Source: Rhizobium phaseoli | Lineage (GTDB): Bacteria > Pseudomonadota > Alphaproteobacteria > Rhizobiales > Rhizobiaceae | Direction: 5' to 3' | NCBI RefSeq assembly: GCF_010668805.1 | Contig: NZ_WUFT01000022.1 | Location: forward strand, 1 to 64,000 | Length of the DNA: 64,000 bases | Shown: positions 24,679-33,861 of the stretch, one piece after another | Layout: every line of letters starts with the position of its first letter | How positions within the stretch are numbered: the stretch's first letter is position 1 | The notes under the pieces: model-generated | Told to the model about the DNA's origin: nothing | Seen by the model: only the letters and a program-made list of their open reading frames with translations | The model's database searches: none | Program-made: the position numbers and the translations under genes

Positions 24679-25572
24679 ATGCCGCGCCCTGCTGTGAACG
24701 ACCTGATCGCCTTCCTCGCGGTTGCGCGCGCCCAGAGTTTTACCAAGGCGGCGGGCAAGCTCGGTGTTTCGCAGTCGGCGCTCAGCCACACCATTCGCGG
24801 GCTTGAGGAGCGGCTTGGGCTGCGATTGCTGACACGGACGACGCGCAGCGTCTCACCGACGGAGGCGGGCGAACGCCTGCTCGTCTCCATCGGACCGCGG
24901 CTGGATGAGATCGAGAGCGAGCTCGCTGCCTTGAGCGCGTTCCGCGAGAAGCCGGCGGGCACCATCCGCATCAATGCCGGCGAACATGCGGCCAATGCGG
25001 TTCTCTGGCCCGCTTTGCAAAAGCTTCTGCCTGATTATCCCGATATCCATGTCGAGATCATTGTCGACTACGGCCTGACCGACATCGTCGCGGAACGGTA
25101 CGATGCGGGGGTGCGGCTGGGAGAACAGGTCGCAAAGGATATGATTGCGGTGCGCATCGGCCCCGACATGCGCATGGCCGTGGTCGGCGCCCCCGCCTAT
25201 TTCGACAACAGGGCGACGCCGCTGACGCCGCAGGAACTGACCGATCACAATTGCATCAATCTGCGCCTGCCGACCTATGGCAGCGTTTATGCCTGGGAGT
25301 TCGAGAAGGACGGGCACGAGCTCAGGGTTCGCGTCGAGGGACAGTTGGTCTTCAACAATATAGCGCTGCGGCTGAACGCGGTGCTGGCAGGGTTGGGGCT
25401 GGCATATCTGCCGGAGGATGCCGTGCAGGCGCATCTTGCCGATGGGCGGCTGGTGCGGGTGCTCGAGGACTGGTGCCCGCCGTTTCCCGGCTACCATCTC
25501 TACTATCCGAGCCGCCGGCATGCGTCGCCGGCATTTGCCCTCGTCGTCGATGCGCTTCGCTATCGAGGGTAG
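24679..25572 (+). CDS. LysR-family transcriptional regulator
   Basis: A 297-residue LTTR. The N-terminal helix-turn-helix is DLIAFLAVARAQSFTKAAGKLGVSQSALSHTIRGLEERLGLRLL (residues 5-48). The effector domain starts near residue 92 (AGTIRINAGEHAANAVLWPAL). It belongs to the CrgA/DsdC-like group often found opposite aldo/keto reductase genes. It probably activates the divergent cupin-reductase operon in response to an unknown aldehyde or aromatic compound. Confidence 0.9.
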   Translation: MPRPAVNDLIAFLAVARAQSFTKAAGKLGVSQSALSHTIRGLEERLGLRLLTRTTRSVSPTEAGERLLVSIGPRLDEIESELAALSAFREKPAGTIRINAGEHAANAVLWPALQKLLPDYPDIHVEIIVDYGLTDIVAERYDAGVRLGEQVAKDMIAVRIGPDMRMAVVGAPAYFDNRATPLTPQELTDHNCINLRLPTYGSVYAWEFEKDGHELRVRVEGQLVFNNIALRLNAVLAGLGLAYLPEDAVQAHLADGRLVRVLEDWCPPFPGYHLYYPSRRHASPAFALVVDALRYRG

Positions 25573-25731
25573 AAGCCGATATTTTCAGGTCGCTGACAGC
25601 GAGTAGCTATCCGTGCCGGCTCTATTGCAATGCTCGACAAACTCTCTGCGGGAGCGAAAGCATGCTGCGCCGGCAATTTGACATTCCTTCACTCGCCACT
25701 AATTCACATTTAAAACTGAAGGAAACACTGA

Positions 25732-27240
25732 ATGAATACTGCACTTGCCACGAAAGCCCGGACCGGCGTGTCCGGTTTGGACACAATTCTGGCAGGGGGG
25801 CTTTCCATCGGCCACGTATTTCTCCTTGAGGGAAATCCTGGGGCGGGCAAGACGACTATCGCGCTGCAGTTTCTGATCGAAGGGGCTCGGCTCGGCGAGC
25901 AGGGGCTCTACATCACCCTTTCGGAAACCGAAAGCGAACTGCGGGCTGGCGCCGCATCGCACGGCATGGTGATCAATGAGAATATCGAGGTCTTCGAACT
26001 CGTGCCTCCGGAAAGCCTGCTCGACGCCGACCAGCAGCAAAGCCTGCTCTATTCATCGGATCTTGAACTCGGCGAGTCGACACGAGAAATCTTCGCAGCT
26101 TTCGAGCGGGTCAGGCCGAGCCGGGTGGTTCTCGACAGCCTGTCCGAAATAAGGCTGCTGGCGCAAAGCTCGCTGCGCTACCGTCGGCAGATCCTGGCGC
26201 TCAAACATTATTTCGCTCGACAAGGTGCAACCGTCCTTCTTCTCGACGATCTGACCTCCGACACGCTTGACAAGACGGTGCATAGCGTTGTGCACGGTGT
26301 CATCCATCTCGATGAGCTGGCGCCGAGTTACGGCTCCGAACGGCGACGTTTGAGGGTGACGAAATACCGCGGACAGGGTTTTCGCGGTGGCTATCACGAT
26401 TTCACCATCCAGACCGGCGGTGTCGTCGTGTTTCCGCGCCTCGTCGCCGCCGAACACAGGACGAGTTATGTTCGCGATCAGCTTTCCAGCGGTGTTGCCG
26501 GGATGGACCTGCTTCTGGGCGGTGGGCTCGAACGAGGATCGAGCACGCTGATCCTCGGTCCCGCTGGCACAGGCAAGAGCACCTTCTCTTTTCAATTTGT
26601 GATGGCGGCCATTGCACGCGGCGAAAAGGCTGCTGTTTTCATTTTTGACGAGGAGTTGGGCTTGCTGTTCACGCGTCTGAAACAGCTCGGCATGGATCTC
26701 GAGGCGCTGAGGAATGAGGGTCTGCTGCATATCGAGCAGCTCGATGCCGCAGAGCTTTCACCGGGTGAATTTGCCCATCGCGTCTGTGCTTCCGTCGACA
26801 GCTCGGGCGCGAAAACCGTGGTCATCGACAGCATCAACGGCTATCAGGCCTCGATGCCTGATGAGAATTCGCTGATATTGCATATGCACGAATTGTTGCA
26901 ATATCTGAACAGGCAAGGCGCAAACACCTTCCTCACGGTCGCCCAGCACGGATTGGTCGGCGACATGAATGCACCCGTCGACGTGACCTATCTTGCCGAT
27001 ACCGTCATTCTGCTGCGCTACTTCGAAGCTGCGGGAAAGGTGCGGCGGGCGGTCTCGGTGATCAAGAAGAGGACCGGCTTTCACGAGGACACGATACGAG
27101 AATATCGCATCGATGCTAGTGGCTTGCGATTCGGAGATCCTCTCGTCGGGTTCCAGGGGGTGCTTCGTGGGGTTCCCGAATTCGTCGCAGCATCCGCTCC
27201 GCTTTTGCCAACCGACAACAAGGACGGCGGCAATTTCTAA
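25732..27240 (+). CDS. KaiC-like tandem RecA-domain ATPase
   Basis: A 502-residue cytosolic protein with two KaiC-type domains. Domain 1 has Walker A GNPGAGKTT at 34-42, the catalytic EE region in LSETESEL, and a Walker B-type VVLDSLSEIRLL. Domain 2 has Walker A GPAGTGKST at about 276-284 and TVVIDSINGY. No kaiA or kaiB is near, so it is not a canonical clock; relatives in non-cyanobacteria act in stress or signalling. The hybrid kinase gene begins inside its 3' end, which implies coupled translation and a functional pair. Confidence 0.88.
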   Translation: MNTALATKARTGVSGLDTILAGGLSIGHVFLLEGNPGAGKTTIALQFLIEGARLGEQGLYITLSETESELRAGAASHGMVINENIEVFELVPPESLLDADQQQSLLYSSDLELGESTREIFAAFERVRPSRVVLDSLSEIRLLAQSSLRYRRQILALKHYFARQGATVLLLDDLTSDTLDKTVHSVVHGVIHLDELAPSYGSERRRLRVTKYRGQGFRGGYHDFTIQTGGVVVFPRLVAAEHRTSYVRDQLSSGVAGMDLLLGGGLERGSSTLILGPAGTGKSTFSFQFVMAAIARGEKAAVFIFDEELGLLFTRLKQLGMDLEALRNEGLLHIEQLDAAELSPGEFAHRVCASVDSSGAKTVVIDSINGYQASMPDENSLILHMHELLQYLNRQGANTFLTVAQHGLVGDMNAPVDVTYLADTVILLRYFEAAGKVRRAVSVIKKRTGFHEDTIREYRIDASGLRFGDPLVGFQGVLRGVPEFVAASAPLLPTDNKDGGNF

Positions 27241-29374
27241 TTTCCCGAACCCGAAGGCCCTGATCTACGCACCGGCCGGACGCGACGCCCAGGTCGCCGC
27301 ATCATTGACCGATCAGGCGGGACTACCCTCGATAGCGGTTGCCGATCTGAAAAACTTCGCGGCATCACTCGATGAGGAAATTGCGGTTGGCGTTCTGACC
27401 GAAGAGGCCGTCCGCGGCGGTGATCTGACACCGATCGCTGCCTGGGTTGCCGCCCAGCCGAGTTGGTCTGACCTGCCGTTCATCGTTCTCACCTCACGCG
27501 GCGGGGGACCTGAACGAAATCCCGCTGCCGCCAGGCTTTCCGAAGTTCTCGGCAATGTGACTTTTCTGGAGAGGCCGTTCCATGCCACGTCCTTCATCAG
27601 CGTTGCGCGGACCGCACTGAAAGGCCGGCTGCGCCAGTATGAAGCGCGCGCTCGGCTCGAAGCTCTGGGCGAGGGAGAGCGGCGGTTGCAGACGGCGCTC
27701 GCCGCCGGCCGCCTGGGTGCGTGGGAACTGGAGCTGTCGACGATGGCCTTGTCGGCCTCGGCGACCTGCAAAGCGGTCTTCGGTCGAGGGCCGGATGATG
27801 AGGTGACGCGCGATGATCTGATCGCCAGCATCCACCCCGATGATCGCGAACTTGTGCTGACACGCCTGCGCCAGACGGTCGATACCGGACGCGACTATTC
27901 GATCGAGCACAGAACGATCTGGCCGGATGGATCACTGCATTGGACCGAGGTCCACGCCCAGCTTTATGCAGACAGATATGGATCAGCCAGCAAGCTCGTC
28001 GGGGTCTGCTCCGATACCACCGTCCGCAAGACCATCGAGGAAAATCTGAGGCGGCTCAATGAAACCCTCGAAGAGCGTGTCCGGGAACGGACCCGGGAGG
28101 TCAATGCTGCCCACCAGACGCTGCTGGAAGAGGTCGCCCAGCGTGAGAGAGCCGAGGAGCAGCTTCGCCAATCCCAGAAAATGGAAGCGATCGGCCAGCT
28201 GACTGGCGGTGTCGCCCACGACTTCAACAATCTGCTGATGGTCGTTCTCGGAAATCTGGAACTGCTCGGCAAACACCTGGCCGGAGATACCAGGGCGACG
28301 CGTCTGGTCGACGGGGCGATTCAGGGCGCGCGACGCGGAGCGGCGCTGACCCAGCGTTTGCTGGCTTTTGCCAGACAGCAGGATCTGCAGGTCAAGCCCG
28401 TCGATCTGGCCGCTCTTGTCTCGGGCATGAACGACTTGCTGCGGCGCTCGGTCGGATCCTCGATCAGCATCGAGACCAATCTCCCGGCGAGACTGCCGCC
28501 GGCGCTGATCGACGCGAACCAGCTCGAATTGGCGCTGCTCAACCTTGCGGTCAATGCCCGCGATGCGATGCCGGATGGGGGGACGCTGTCCATATCGCTG
28601 CGCGAAGAACAGGTTGTCGGCGCTGGCGGCGATCTGGGCGACGGAGCCTATCTTGTGTTGGCGGTGGTTGACAGTGGCACCGGCATGGACGCGGAGACGC
28701 TGAAGAAGGCCGTCGATCCTTTCTTCTCCACCAAGGAACTCGGGAAAGGCACGGGTCTCGGTCTATCGATGATCCACGGACTTGCCGTTCAGCTTAACGG
28801 CGCGCTCTTTCTGACAAGCGAGCTTGGGGTGGGAACAACCGCGGAGTTGTGGCTACCGGCGACCGAACGGCGCCCGGAGCGGCCGGCCGAGACAGAGCTG
28901 CCCGTCCCGCAATCTGCCTCCAGACTGAAGATCCTGCTGGTCGATGACGACGCCTTGATCGCCATGAGTTCGGTCGACATGCTCGAAGATCTCGGCCATG
29001 AGGTCGTCGAGACAAATTCCGGCGCGGCGGCACTGGAATTGATCAAGAACGGTCAGCATTTCGATCTGATGATCACCGACTATTCGATGCCGGGTATGAC
29101 CGGCGCACAGCTCACCGAGGCCGTGCGGGACATTCACCCGACGCTGCCGATCGTGCTGGCGACAGGGTATGCCGATCTTCCTGCCGGCACCGACATCGAT
29201 ATTCCGAGATTGGGTAAACCCTATAATCAAGCTCAGCTCACCAAGGAAATCGCCAAGGCGCTGGCCCGCGAGACGGCTCCGGTTATCGGCGCCATCAGCG
29301 CGCGTGGTTCAGGGTCGCTGTTTAAGGCCGACGATCGCTGCGATGAAATCGGCGATGGCGCCTGTGTCGTCTAG
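27167..29374 (+). CDS. Hybrid sensor histidine kinase with C-terminal receiver
   Basis: A protein of about 735 residues. The N-terminal 140 residues look like a receiver-type fold without a convincing phospho-site (ALIYAPAGRDAQVAASLTDQAG). A PAS domain follows (about 180-300; WPDGSLHWTEVHAQLY), then a coiled coil (ENLRRLNETLEERVRERTREV). The kinase core has phospho-His351 in GGVAHDFNNLL, N box NLAVNARDAMPDGG and GTGLGLSMIHGL. The receiver domain has Asp638 (LMITDYSMPGMTG). There are no membrane segments, so it senses an internal cue. I chose GTG 27167 because AGGGGG precedes it; ATG 27113 is the alternative. It overlaps the kaiC-like gene upstream and mobB at its 3' end. Confidence 0.85.
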   Translation: MGFPNSSQHPLRFCQPTTRTAAISNFPNPKALIYAPAGRDAQVAASLTDQAGLPSIAVADLKNFAASLDEEIAVGVLTEEAVRGGDLTPIAAWVAAQPSWSDLPFIVLTSRGGGPERNPAAARLSEVLGNVTFLERPFHATSFISVARTALKGRLRQYEARARLEALGEGERRLQTALAAGRLGAWELELSTMALSASATCKAVFGRGPDDEVTRDDLIASIHPDDRELVLTRLRQTVDTGRDYSIEHRTIWPDGSLHWTEVHAQLYADRYGSASKLVGVCSDTTVRKTIEENLRRLNETLEERVRERTREVNAAHQTLLEEVAQRERAEEQLRQSQKMEAIGQLTGGVAHDFNNLLMVVLGNLELLGKHLAGDTRATRLVDGAIQGARRGAALTQRLLAFARQQDLQVKPVDLAALVSGMNDLLRRSVGSSISIETNLPARLPPALIDANQLELALLNLAVNARDAMPDGGTLSISLREEQVVGAGGDLGDGAYLVLAVVDSGTGMDAETLKKAVDPFFSTKELGKGTGLGLSMIHGLAVQLNGALFLTSELGVGTTAELWLPATERRPERPAETELPVPQSASRLKILLVDDDALIAMSSVDMLEDLGHEVVETNSGAAALELIKNGQHFDLMITDYSMPGMTGAQLTEAVRDIHPTLPIVLATGYADLPAGTDIDIPRLGKPYNQAQLTKEIAKALARETAPVIGAISARGSGSLFKADDRCDEIGDGACVV

Positions 29375-29827
29375 ATCGAAGACGGGCAGCGCCGTATCGT
29401 TGACGGCATGATCGGCGGCGATGGCGCAGATATGCGGATCGGCCGGTGCCAGCGGTTGGCGATTGGCGGCCTCCAGGCGGCGGGCCTCGATCTTCGGGAT
29501 CGGTTCGCGTTTGTAGCCTTCGATCAGAACGAGATCGCAGGGGGCGAGGCGGGCAAGGATCTCCTCGAATTCAGGTTCAGGCGCACCGCGCAATTCGTGC
29601 ATGATGGCATAGCGGGTGCCGGAAACGATGGTGACCTCGTGAGCGCCGGCCTGGCGGTGGCGGTAGCTGTCGGCCCCGACCTTGTCGATATCGAAATCAT
29701 GATGAGCGTGCTTGATCGTCGAGATCCTGTAGCCGCGGCGGGTGAATTCCGTCACCAGCCGGACGGCGAGCCCCGTCTTGCCCGAGTTCTTCCAGCCGGC
29801 GATGCCGAAGATTTTGGGTGCGGTCAT
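29309..29827 (-). CDS. mobB: Molybdopterin-guanine dinucleotide biosynthesis protein B
   Basis: A 172-residue GTP-binding adaptor for MobA. Walker A is GWKNSGKTGLA at residues 11-21, followed by ISTIKHAHHDFDIDKVGADSYRHRQAGA, the conserved MobB block, and LVLIEGYKREPIPKIE. The ATGA overlap with mobA at 29824-29827 indicates one operon. The last 66 bases overlap the 3' end of the kinase gene on the opposite strand. Confidence 0.92.
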   Translation of the reverse strand: MTAPKIFGIAGWKNSGKTGLAVRLVTEFTRRGYRISTIKHAHHDFDIDKVGADSYRHRQAGAHEVTIVSGTRYAIMHELRGAPEPEFEEILARLAPCDLVLIEGYKREPIPKIEARRLEAANRQPLAPADPHICAIAADHAVNDTALPVFDLDDTGAIADFIAAIVGLKQRP

Positions 29828-30456
29828 GCGCCAAGGGCCTCCAGCCAGCGTTCTGCCTCGATGAGATCATCCGGCGTGTTGATGTTGAAGAAGGGATCGA
29901 GCAGGCTGGCGCGGGTCGGATGCAGTGGAAACATTACTTCCGTAACGTCATGACGCAACAGGAAGTCGCGCACGCGGCGCTTCTCGTCGGTGGCGATCCA
30001 GGCTTCGAGATCGGCGGCCAGCGCCACCGGCCAGAGCCCGAAGACGGGATGGCTGCGGCCTTCGGAGGCGGCGATGGCAATCTGCGAAGGGTGTTCGAGC
30101 GCTGCCGCGAGCCGGGCGACAAGATCGGCTGGGAAGAACGGGCAATCCACCGAGACGGTGACGACATGGCTGATCGCGGGCAAGCCGGCGGCATAGACCA
30201 TCGCCGCATGGATGCCGGCCAATGGCCCGGCCTTGCCGGGAAAACGGTCGGGGACGACAGGCACATCCTCGGCGGCGGCATCGGCATTGACGGCAACCGC
30301 GACGACCTGCTGCGAGAGGCGGGTTAACACATGCCGCAGCAGGCTCTCGACCCCGAGCATCACGCCCGCCTTGTCGCGGCCCATCCGCTGCGAGCGGCCG
30401 CCAGCCAGCACGACGCCTGCTATATCGGATTTTTCCAGCGAGAATTCAGCCATCAT
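29824..30456 (-). CDS. mobA: Molybdenum cofactor guanylyltransferase
   Basis: A 210-residue nucleotidyltransferase that joins GMP to molybdopterin, giving the MGD cofactor of nitrate reductase and other DMSO-reductase-family enzymes. LAGGRSQRMGRDKAGVMLG (residues about 17-35) is the GTP-binding loop, and VPDRFPGKAGPLAGIHAAM and TVSVDCPFFPADLV carry metal and substrate residues. Two ATGs stand in tandem at the start. It is upstream of and coupled to mobB; moaA lies 17 kb away in this window. Confidence 0.92.
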   Translation of the reverse strand: MMAEFSLEKSDIAGVVLAGGRSQRMGRDKAGVMLGVESLLRHVLTRLSQQVVAVAVNADAAAEDVPVVPDRFPGKAGPLAGIHAAMVYAAGLPAISHVVTVSVDCPFFPADLVARLAAALEHPSQIAIAASEGRSHPVFGLWPVALAADLEAWIATDEKRRVRDFLLRHDVTEVMFPLHPTRASLLDPFFNINTPDDLIEAERWLEALGA

Positions 30457-30474
30457 CCTGCCCCAGAATCTTCG

Positions 30475-31383
30475 TCACACCGGTGTGCGCGGCGCAGATT
30501 CCTGCGCGATCGGCGAGACGCGGCGCTTGGCCTCACGATAGAACGTATAGAGGCCGGAGGCGATGACGATCGCAGCGCCGACCAGCATCCAGCTGTCAGG
30601 CACTTCGGCGAAGAAGAAAAAGCCGAGCAGTGACGAGAAGATCAGGCTTGTATAGCGGAACGGCGCAACGAAGGAAATTTCGCCGGTGCGCATGGCGAGG
30701 ATGACGGACTGGTAGCCGACGAGCACCAGCACCGAGGCGAGGGCCAAGTGCCCGAGCGAGGTGGCGCTGACCGGCTGCCAGCCGCCGAGCAGGGGAATGA
30801 GCAGTGCGCCGAAGAAGGAAACGGAGATGGCGGTGACGACGGTGATCATCAGCGAGGGAATCTCCGGGTCGATCGACCGGGTCGCAAGATCGCGGCTGGC
30901 CGTCGACAGCACCGAGCCGACGCAGAGGAGGGCGGCGGCGGTGAAACCTTCCGGGCCGGGGCGGATGATGATCATTACGCCGACGAGACCGACGAGAATT
31001 GCCGACCAGCGCCGCCAGCCGACAGGCTCGCCGAAGAAGAGCGCCGCGCCAAAGGTGACGACCAGCGGCAACGACTGCAGGATCGCCGAGGCATTGGCGA
31101 TCGGCATCATGCCGAGGGCAGTGATATAGGTGACGGCGGCGAGCATTTCGCAGATGATCCTGAGGATGATGACCGGCTTGAGCACGATGCGCCAGGAGCG
31201 TAGCGCGCCCATTTTCCAAGCGATCAGATAGACCAGCAGGCTGGTGAAAAGCCCACGTAAGAACATGATTTCGCCGGCGTTCATGTAGGCGATCACCGAT
31301 TTGGAGAGAGCGTCGCTTGCCGAAAAGCCGGCCATCGCCATGCTCATATAGATGGCGCCCTCAGTATTGCGTGACCGCGGCAT
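30475..31383 (-). CDS. DMT-family (EamA) transporter
   Basis: A 302-residue inner-membrane protein with ten predicted helices arranged as two EamA repeats. The first repeat starts at GAIYMSMAMAGFSASDALSKSVIA, and the second contains TAAALLCVGSVLSTASRDLATRS. KMGALRSWR and FFGEPVGWRRW are loop motifs typical of rhizobial members of the family. It exports metabolites of unknown identity. Starting at MPRSRNTEGA puts the first helix where relatives have it; the longer frame to 31455 adds no membrane segment. It lies 18 bases downstream of mobA's 5' end on the same strand. Confidence 0.85.
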   Translation of the reverse strand: MPRSRNTEGAIYMSMAMAGFSASDALSKSVIAYMNAGEIMFLRGLFTSLLVYLIAWKMGALRSWRIVLKPVIILRIICEMLAAVTYITALGMMPIANASAILQSLPLVVTFGAALFFGEPVGWRRWSAILVGLVGVMIIIRPGPEGFTAAALLCVGSVLSTASRDLATRSIDPEIPSLMITVVTAISVSFFGALLIPLLGGWQPVSATSLGHLALASVLVLVGYQSVILAMRTGEISFVAPFRYTSLIFSSLLGFFFFAEVPDSWMLVGAAIVIASGLYTFYREAKRRVSPIAQESAPRTPV

Positions 31384-31722
31384 GAAGAGATTCCCGTTAC
31401 CTGTGCGCCCCTTCTTAGTCGGGAAGATACTCGAAGGGAATCGGATGAATGCCACATCCGGGATAAATCGATGACGCAGCGCACAATGGTGCGGACGTCA
31501 ACGCCGTGATGTGAGTGGGATAGGTGGCAGGTCCCTGTTTCATCGAGGAAAATCAATCCTGCCGGCGCGGCGATGACCGTTTCAAACATGCCCCGCAGTG
31601 GCGCCGTCGCTCTGACTGAAATCATCAGCATAGGTAGTTTTTTTTCCTCGCGCGGGAAACGGGTGGCTGGATCGGCTGATGTTTGAGATCTCAGATGTCT
31701 CGACAACTGAGGAGAAACGGAC
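31384..31722. other. Divergent intergenic region, DMT transporter and SDR
   Basis: About 340 bases with both promoters presumably inside. There is a short T-run (31635-31643) but no clear operator or terminator. A 275-codon antisense frame (31344-32171) reads through the SDR gene in reverse and is a shadow. Confidence 0.4.
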
Positions 31723-32490
31723 ATGACACTTCTGAACGACAAGGTCGCAATCATCACCGGCGCCAGCTCCGGCATCGGCCGCGCGGCGGCGATACTCTTT
31801 GCGCGGGAGGGCGCCAAGCTCGTGGTCACCGGACGGCGACAGGACGCTCTCGACGCCGTCGTCGCCGAAATCGAGGTGGAGGGCGGAAAGGCGGTCGCCA
31901 TATCGGGGGATGTCAAGGACGAGGCGTTGCAGGCAAGTCTCGTCGAGACGGCTGTCTCACGCTTCGGCGGGCTCGATATCGGCTTCAACAATGCCGGCAT
32001 CCTCGGCGAGATGGGACCGATCGCCGGGCTGTCGCCGGAGGGATGGCGCGAGACGATCGATACCAATCTCACCGCCGCCTTCCTCGGCGCCAAATACCAG
32101 TCGGCGGCGATGGGAGAGCGTGGTGGATCCCTGATCTTCACTTCGACCTTCGTCGGCCACACCGTCGGCATGCCCGGGATGGCCGCCTATGCGGCGAGCA
32201 AAGCGGGGCTAATCGGCTTTGTGCAGGTGCTTGCCGCCGAACTCGGGCGACAGAAGATCCGCGTCAACGCCCTGCTTCCCGGCGGCACCGACACGCCAGC
32301 CAGCATCACCAACGGGCCGGATGCCACGCCGGAACTGCTCGCCTTCGTGGAGGGACTGCACGCGCTGAAACGCATGGCCCAACCGGAAGAGATCGCCAAT
32401 GCGGCGCTGTTCCTGGCGTCTGATATGTCGAGCTTTGTGACGGGGACGGCGATGCTGGCGGATGGCGGGGTTTCGATCAGTCGGACGTAA
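31723..32490 (+). CDS. Short-chain dehydrogenase/reductase
   Basis: A 255-residue classical SDR. The cofactor motif TGASSGIG is at 12-19, with arginines at GRRQD suggesting NADP preference. NNAG lies near 89, the catalytic Ser in FTSTFVG near 142, and YAASK near 155. The C-terminal FVTGTAMLADGGVSISR is typical. The substrate is unknown. It stands alone between the DMT transporter and a palindromic repeat, divergent from mob genes. Confidence 0.88.
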   Translation: MTLLNDKVAIITGASSGIGRAAAILFAREGAKLVVTGRRQDALDAVVAEIEVEGGKAVAISGDVKDEALQASLVETAVSRFGGLDIGFNNAGILGEMGPIAGLSPEGWRETIDTNLTAAFLGAKYQSAAMGERGGSLIFTSTFVGHTVGMPGMAAYAASKAGLIGFVQVLAAELGRQKIRVNALLPGGTDTPASITNGPDATPELLAFVEGLHALKRMAQPEEIANAALFLASDMSSFVTGTAMLADGGVSISRT

Positions 32491-32539
32491 GTGGGGCGAG
32501 GGGGCATTTTGCCCAGGCAATGAAAGATGTGCCGAGTGG

Positions 32540-32700
32540 CCCCCTCATCTGCCTGCCGGCATCTTCTCCCCGCTGGGGAGAAGCGGAATCGCGGCGGCGC
32601 CTCGCTCCATTTGAGACGTTGCGATAGGTGTGGCCACCGTGCGTCTTGCTCCCCCCTTCGCCCCAGCGGGGAGAAGATGCCCGTAGGGCAGATGAGGGGG
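32540..32700. repeat. Large inverted repeat (about 40-base arms)
   Basis: The left arm (32540-32578, CCCCCTCATCTGCC then GGCATCTTCTCCCCGCTGGGG) is mirrored by the right arm (CCCCAGCGGGGAGAAGATGCC then GGGCAGATGAGGGGG, ending 32700), with about 80 bases between. Each arm has an internal hairpin. It lies between convergent SDR genes and could terminate both transcripts. The element at 56541 is related. Confidence 0.75.
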
Positions 32701-32786
32701 GTGAGGAGCGGCAGCGACGAACGCCTTGAGCGGCAAGCGAAAGGCAAATGACATTCCGCCCAATTTCAGTGCCACCCCAAGCCCGC

Positions 32787-33569
32787 CTACGACATAATCA
32801 ACCCGCCATCGACATTGATCGTCTGGCCGGTGATGTAGGCGGCGTCTTCGCTGGCGAGGAAGGTGACAAGGCCCGCGACGTCTTCACCGGAGCCGGCGCG
32901 TTTCATTGGGATGCCTTCGACCCATTCCTTCATCAACTCGCCGGGGGCGTAGTTGCCCAGCAGTTTGCCCCAGGCCTGGTCGTTATAGGCCCACATGTCG
33001 GTCTCGATGATGCCGGGGCAGAAGGCGTTGACGGTGATCTTTTCGGTGGCGACTTCCTTGGCCAGGCTCTGGGTGATGCCGACGACGCCCATTTTCGAGG
33101 CGGCGTAGTGCGGGGTGTAGATGAAGCCGTCGCGGGCCTGGCCGGAGGCGGTGTTGATGATGCGGCCGCCGCGCTTGTGCTTGCGCATTCTGGAAATTGC
33201 CTCCTGGGCGCAGAGGAAGACGCCCTTGGTGTTGACGGCCATGACCTTGTCCCAGTCGTTTTCGGAGAGGTCCTCGACGCGGGCGATGGTGATGACGCCG
33301 GCATTCTGGATCGAGACGTCGACAGAGCCGAATTCCTTCTCGGCGGCATCGTAGAGGGCGACGACGCTCGCCTTGTCGGTGACGTCGCCGATGAAGGAGA
33401 TCGCCTTGCCGCCTTCGGCCCGAATTTGCTCGGCAACGCCATGAACCAGGTCCTCGTTGGCGGAGACGACGATATTGGCGCCTTCGTGGGCAAAGCGCCT
33501 GGCGATGGCCGCGCCAATGCCGCGGCTGCCCCCGGTAATGACGACGGTCTTTTGCTCAAAGCGTTTCAT
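32787..33569 (-). CDS. SDR-family polyol/butanediol-type dehydrogenase
   Basis: A 260-residue classical SDR. KRFEQKTVVITGGSRGIGAAIARRF has the TGxxxGIG motif, Asp/Ser-Ala choice after the second strand (VVSANED), NAG near 90, the catalytic Ser in IINTASGQARDG, and YAASK at about 157. NAFCPGIIETDMW resembles sorbitol/meso-butanediol dehydrogenases. It is the last gene of the minus-strand ABC operon; its likely task is to oxidise the imported polyol or its product (inference). The start with RBS GGAAAGAGC follows relatives better than the in-frame codon at 33590. Confidence 0.85.
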   Translation of the reverse strand: MKRFEQKTVVITGGSRGIGAAIARRFAHEGANIVVSANEDLVHGVAEQIRAEGGKAISFIGDVTDKASVVALYDAAEKEFGSVDVSIQNAGVITIARVEDLSENDWDKVMAVNTKGVFLCAQEAISRMRKHKRGGRIINTASGQARDGFIYTPHYAASKMGVVGITQSLAKEVATEKITVNAFCPGIIETDMWAYNDQAWGKLLGNYAPGELMKEWVEGIPMKRAGSGEDVAGLVTFLASEDAAYITGQTINVDGGLIMS

Positions 33570-33683
33570 GCTCTTTCCTTCCGGTAACATGGGTAGATAG
33601 CGACCTGGGGCGCGCGACGCAGTCTGCGATCATTTTTGGAATTCAAGCGGCGGCCGAGATGATCTCGGTGAATTCCGAAGCCT

Positions 33684-33783
33684 TCAGCGACCCGTGGAGA
33701 CCCGAACCCTCTGTCCGTTCCACGGGGCCGTTTCGATCGGCGTGAGGGGCGGGTAGACGACGGTATCGCACGCCGTCTACCCG
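33684..33783 (-). other. Hairpins between the two operon SDR genes
   Basis: The 290-base gap 33570-33861 has no gene. It holds CCCGTGGA...TCCACGGG (from about 33690) and CGGGTAGACG (33750-33759) pairing with CGTCTACCCG (33774-33783), a perfect 10-bp stem. This may be a processing site or partial terminator within the operon. Confidence 0.5.
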
Positions 33784-33861
33784 TTATCCCCTTCAGCGCC
33801 TCGATCTCTGCCAGGGAGGAAGCGAGATCGTTTTCGAGTTGCCGGCAATGCGCGTTTCGCA

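Noticed and set aside
25732..27240. Circadian clock system
   Set aside because: Only a KaiC-like protein is present; kaiA and kaiB are absent, so a clock role is not supported.
31344..32171. 275-codon minus-strand frame
   Set aside because: Antisense to the SDR gene at 31723 and spans its promoter; Ser/Pro/Arg-rich.
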